Both the position numbers and the translations under genes were made by a program. The notes below the pieces were generated by a model. It worked only from the letters and a program-made list of their open reading frames with translations. It had not been told where the DNA came from and did not search any database. This document shows positions 3,746-5,414 of a DNA stretch of 5,414 bases, piece by piece; the first letter of the stretch is position 1; the number at the start of each line of letters is the position of its first letter. Origin of the DNA: CAZBXE01 sp964496125 (GTDB taxonomy: Bacteria > Chlamydiota > Chlamydiia > Chlamydiales > CAZBXE01); assembly GCA_964496125.1 (NCBI GenBank), contig CAZBXE010000021.1:1-5414 (forward strand), in the 5' to 3' direction.

Positions 3746-4150
3746 TTACTTACATACCTTTTCATAAATTTCTCTATATCTAACAAATCTTTCATTACTA
3801 CCATTTGGTTTATCTGGATGAGCTTGAGTCATAGCAAATTTAATCATTTCTTTAGCCTCTTTTGATGTGAAAACTATTCCATTAGCTTTTTTATTTTTTA
3901 GTTTTTCATATTGTTCTTTATATTCAATAGCTTGATTTCGGGCAACATAATATTGATATTCGTAATAGTCTAATTCTTCTTCAAGATCTTTTATTTTTTC
4001 AAGTAAATATTTATACCGTTTTTCTGCTTTTTCGGCTTTCTTTTTATATGAATTTGTATCTAAAATTTTATTCGCTACAAATCCAATTCCAACTCCAATT
4101 CCAACTCCAACTACAATTCCGGCAATTACACATAAGAAACCAAAAAACAT
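3746..4150 (-). CDS. Membrane-anchored coiled-coil protein with C-terminal J-domain-like HPD motif (134 aa)
   Basis: Residues 3-27 form one membrane helix rich in GxGxG (GIVVGVGIGVGIGF), a glycine-zipper type that favours helix packing. Residues 33-88 are a charged heptad-like coiled coil (KKKAEKAEKRYKYLL to EQYEKLKNKK). Residues 96-132 look like the core of a J domain: helix II (KEAKEMIKFAMTQA), the HPD tripeptide at 111-113 followed by KPNGS, then helix III (ERFVRYREIYEKV). The HPD loop is what J proteins use to stimulate DnaK/Hsp70 ATPase. Helix I is not evident, so it is a shortened version. The basic residues after the membrane helix place the J part in the cytoplasm. It sits between a 20-aa and a 62-aa membrane protein. 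Recruitment of host DnaK to a membrane complex is inferred. Confidence 0.85.
   Translation of the reverse strand: MFFGFLCVIAGIVVGVGIGVGIGFVANKILDTNSYKKKAEKAEKRYKYLLEKIKDLEEELDYYEYQYYVARNQAIEYKEQYEKLKNKKANGIVFTSKEAKEMIKFAMTQAHPDKPNGSNERFVRYREIYEKVCK
4083..4118. repeat. Short tandem repeat inside the glycine-zipper codons
   Basis: Two exact 12-bp copies of CCAATTCCAACT (4083-4106) are followed by a third copy with changes (4107-4118). On the coding (minus) strand they encode the V/I-G alternation of the membrane helix, so helix length could change by repeat slippage in steps of four residues without a frameshift. Confidence 0.8.
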
Positions 4151-4156
4151 TTACAT
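4151..4156 (-). other. ATG-TAA start-stop directly before the J-domain-like gene
   Basis: The minus strand reads AGGAGGAGTTG-ATG-TAA-ATG. The ATG at 4156 is at better spacing (5 nt) from the SD than the true start at 4150 (11 nt) but is followed at once by a stop. It could lower initiation at 4150, feed re-initiation, or be chance. Confidence 0.4.
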
Positions 4157-4165
4157 CAACTCCTC

Positions 4166-4228
4166 CTATAAACTAACATCTGTTAAAGCAATCACAATCA
4201 TAATAATTAAAATAATAAGTAATAACAT
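4166..4228 (-). CDS. 20-aa single-pass membrane microprotein
   Basis: Translation gives MLLLIILIIMIVIALTDVSL: a hydrophobic helix over residues 1-15 and a short polar end. The start at 4228 has GGAGAG seven bases upstream (AGGAGAGATATAAAATG) and is the first ATG after the promoter at 4257-4285. Its TAG stop is part of TAGGAGGAG, the SD of the J-domain-like gene, which is strong sign of translational coupling. Position and size mirror the 23-aa gene at 1874. No family can be assigned at this size. Confidence 0.65.
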   Translation of the reverse strand: MLLLIILIIMIVIALTDVSL

Positions 4229-4256
4229 TTTATATCTCTCCTTTCCTTATGTATAT

Positions 4257-4285
4257 ATTATATAATAATTTTTTAAATTTTTCAA
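4257..4285 (-). promoter_or_regulatory. Promoter of the 4228-3543 operon
   Basis: Minus strand -35 TTGAAA (4285-4280), 17-bp spacer, -10 TATAAT (4262-4257). The spacer end and transcript start (AAAAATTATTA, TATAATATATACATAA) match the promoter at 227-255. The leader is about 20 nt. Confidence 0.83.
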
Positions 4286-4334
4286 AAGGAATTGAGTAAT
4301 AGATAGTGAATTATTCTTTATTATCTGCGGCTTA

Positions 4335-4481
4335 TTAATTTCCCCAATCAGTTATTTTCACTTTCTCAAATCCTCTTGCTTTAAATTCCTTAGCCCATTT
4401 TTGTGCTTTATATGGTTTCATTATTCTTCTGTGCTTACCAAAACGATTTTCCCATTTTAAAACAACTCTCTTATAAGACAT
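4335..4481 (-). CDS. Small basic protein (48 aa)
   Basis: Translation begins MSYKRVVLKWENRFGKHRRI and continues as MKPYKAQKWAKEFKARGFEK, then VKITDWGN. It has about 14 K/R residues and few acids, three Trp, and a likely fold of strand (RVVLKW), loop, helix (YKAQKWAKEFKARGF), strand (KVKITDW), a compact beta-alpha-beta arrangement. Nucleic-acid or protein binding is possible; I do not recognise the family. The start at 4481 has AAAGGAG ten bases upstream and a promoter at 4512-4540. It is a monocistronic unit with no clear terminator before the next promoter. Confidence 0.75.
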   Translation of the reverse strand: MSYKRVVLKWENRFGKHRRIMKPYKAQKWAKEFKARGFEKVKITDWGN

Positions 4482-4511
4482 TTTTTATCATCTCCTTTAT
4501 TTTATATAAAT

Positions 4512-4540
4512 ATTATATATTAAATTTTTTAAAATTTCAA
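4512..4540 (-). promoter_or_regulatory. Promoter of the 48-aa gene
   Basis: Minus strand -35 TTGAAA (4540-4535), 17-bp spacer, -10 TATAAT (4517-4512). Its -35 lies only 10 bp from that of the plus-strand promoter at 4551, so RNA polymerase or a repressor at one is likely to affect the other. Confidence 0.8.
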
Positions 4541-4550
4541 TTTTAAATTC

Positions 4551-4579
4551 TTGACAAGTTGTCGAAATTATATTATAAT
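4551..4579 (+). promoter_or_regulatory. Perfect-consensus promoter with operator-like repeat at the -35
   Basis: -35 TTGACA (4551-4556), 17-bp spacer, -10 TATAAT (4574-4579). The -35 is overlapped by the inverted repeat GACAA-G-TTGTC (4553-4563), a likely operator. The predicted start is near 4586. Confidence 0.88.
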
Positions 4580-4586
4580 ATATTTA

Positions 4587-4603
4587 GGAAATTAAAAATT
4601 TCC
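4587..4603 (+). promoter_or_regulatory. 5'-terminal hairpin of the right-edge gene transcript
   Basis: GGAAATT (4587-4593) / AATTTCC (4597-4603) form a perfect 7-bp stem with an AAA loop, right at the predicted transcription start. Such a hairpin at the 5' end can protect mRNA from decay; as DNA it could also be a second operator just downstream of the -10. Confidence 0.6.
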
Positions 4604-4629
4604 AATAGGAGAAAAAGGAGAGATTTAAA

Positions 4630-5414
4630 ATGAAAGGACTTGAAACAACAATGACACCTGAGCAAATTTGTGATTTACTTGATATCAGTGTGAGTACACT
4701 AAAAGGACAGTTTAAAAGAATGGCGGCAAAAGCAGAGAAAAAGGGTTATAAGCTAACCAAAGAAGGTAGAGGTGCTAATACTAAGTATTACTTAGAATCT
4801 CTTGCCCCAAGAGCTAAAACATTATTTGAGGAGGAAAGTAAAGATATGAATTTAGACAAAGAAAGCTTAAGTCTAGATAACTGGGAATTGAATATTTTAT
4901 TGGCAACTTTATTAACACCAATGAGAATTTTTCGTGGCACTGAAAAAGAATTCTTAGAATATTTAGATGTAAGTGTTCAAACTTCTAACAGAAAGAAAAT
5001 TAAAGAAGCTATTGATAGTATGGTTAAAAAAGATTATATTCTTAAAATTGAAGATAAAGATATTTTAATTATTACTATTAAAAGACAATTTGAGTTAGAT
5101 TTAGAATTAAAAACTGATATAGTTTCTAAAAGTAAAAAGATTGCCACTAAACATAGTATTAGAGATTGGCAAAATGTATTTAAAGTATGGCTTTCTATTA
5201 AGATTTTATGTACTACTTTTGATACAAGAATTACGGCAAAAGATGTAGTTAAATCAACTGGTTTAACTGAAAAAATGATTAATAAATGTATTCAAGCTCT
5301 TGAAAAAGAAAATTGTATTAACTCTAAAAAGATTTTCGCTAAAATTGATACTGATAATGGTAAAAGTTTTGTAAGATGTTCAGGCAGAATTGTTAATGAA
5401 AATGCTTTTGAGAA
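4630..5414 (+). CDS. Multi-HTH DNA-binding protein, regulator or replication-type (partial, 261 aa seen)
   Basis: The frame stays open from 4630 to the window end. Three segments look like HTH or winged helices. The first is residues 8-57 (MTPEQICDLLDISVSTLKGQFKRM, then a basic wing with GRGANTKYYLE). The second is 83-152 (start of a helix bundle, EFLEYLDVSVQTSNRKKIKEAI, then the wing DYILKI-EDKDILIITI). The third is 176-250 (VWLSIKILC, ITAKDVVKSTGLTEKMINKCIQAL, wing INSKKIFAKI). Several such units in one chain suit either a phage/plasmid replication initiator or a transcription regulator; the sequence alone does not decide. The start at 4630 has AAGGAGAG about seven bases upstream; the ATG at 4651 has no SD. 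It has its own consensus promoter with an operator-like repeat and may regulate itself. Confidence 0.85.
   Translation, partial: MKGLETTMTPEQICDLLDISVSTLKGQFKRMAAKAEKKGYKLTKEGRGANTKYYLESLAPRAKTLFEEESKDMNLDKESLSLDNWELNILLATLLTPMRIFRGTEKEFLEYLDVSVQTSNRKKIKEAIDSMVKKDYILKIEDKDILIITIKRQFELDLELKTDIVSKSKKIATKHSIRDWQNVFKVWLSIKILCTTFDTRITAKDVVKSTGLTEKMINKCIQALEKENCINSKKIFAKIDTDNGKSFVRCSGRIVNENAFE

Noticed and set aside
3619..3804. 61-aa minus-strand ORF overlapping two other genes
   Set aside because: It runs out of frame across the end of the J-domain-like gene and the 62-aa gene, both of which have clear SDs; it has none.
3677..3865. 62-aa plus-strand ORF
   Set aside because: Antisense to the same two genes, with no SD or promoter.

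Overview
The window is very AT-rich and carries 14 short, tightly packed genes, 12 on the minus strand and 2 on the plus strand. Nearly all have strong Shine-Dalgarno (SD) sequences of the GGAG/AGGAGG type, sigma-A-type promoters and the standard genetic code. It looks like an accessory or early region of a phage, or another mobile element, of a low-GC Gram-positive (Firmicute-like) host. The support is general: many tiny genes of unknown function, many consensus promoters and many membrane microproteins. No structural, integrase, polymerase or terminase gene is visible, so phage origin is an inference.

Layout. 1-31: the first codons of a minus-strand gene. 32-267: non-coding, with two minus-strand promoters and a possible short untranslated RNA. 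268-586: two overlapping-signal small membrane proteins. 587-887: a divergent control region with a consensus promoter on each strand and a 43-bp near-perfect palindrome. 888-1091: a small plus-strand helix-turn-helix (HTH) protein ending in a clear terminator. 1130-1874: a minus-strand operon of a 23-aa membrane microprotein, a small zinc-ribbon-like protein and a two-helix membrane protein. 2031-2558: an unknown soluble protein behind a structured leader of about 200 nt. 2937-3455: an unknown basic protein. 3543-4228: an operon of a 20-aa membrane microprotein, a membrane-anchored coiled-coil protein with a C-terminal J-domain-like HPD motif, and a small membrane protein. 4335-4481: a 48-aa basic protein. 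4541-4586: back-to-back divergent promoters. 4630-5414: the start of a plus-strand protein with three predicted HTH or winged-helix segments.

Two promoter classes stand out. Six minus-strand promoters share TTGAAA (once TTGATA), a 17-bp A/T-tract spacer and TATAAT, and look like copies of one module. Three more have perfect TTGACA-N17-TATAAT at the two divergent regions, and a fourth drives the structured leader. The two plus-strand HTH proteins are plausible regulators or, for the larger one, a replication-type protein. The minus-strand genes look like separately promoted effector cassettes, resembling in architecture (not shown homology) the host-takeover modules of large Firmicute phages. 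The most distinctive element is the leader at 2559-2759: two hairpins with different stem sequences but the same layout carry C-rich loops complementary to the G-rich ribosome binding site of the gene they precede.
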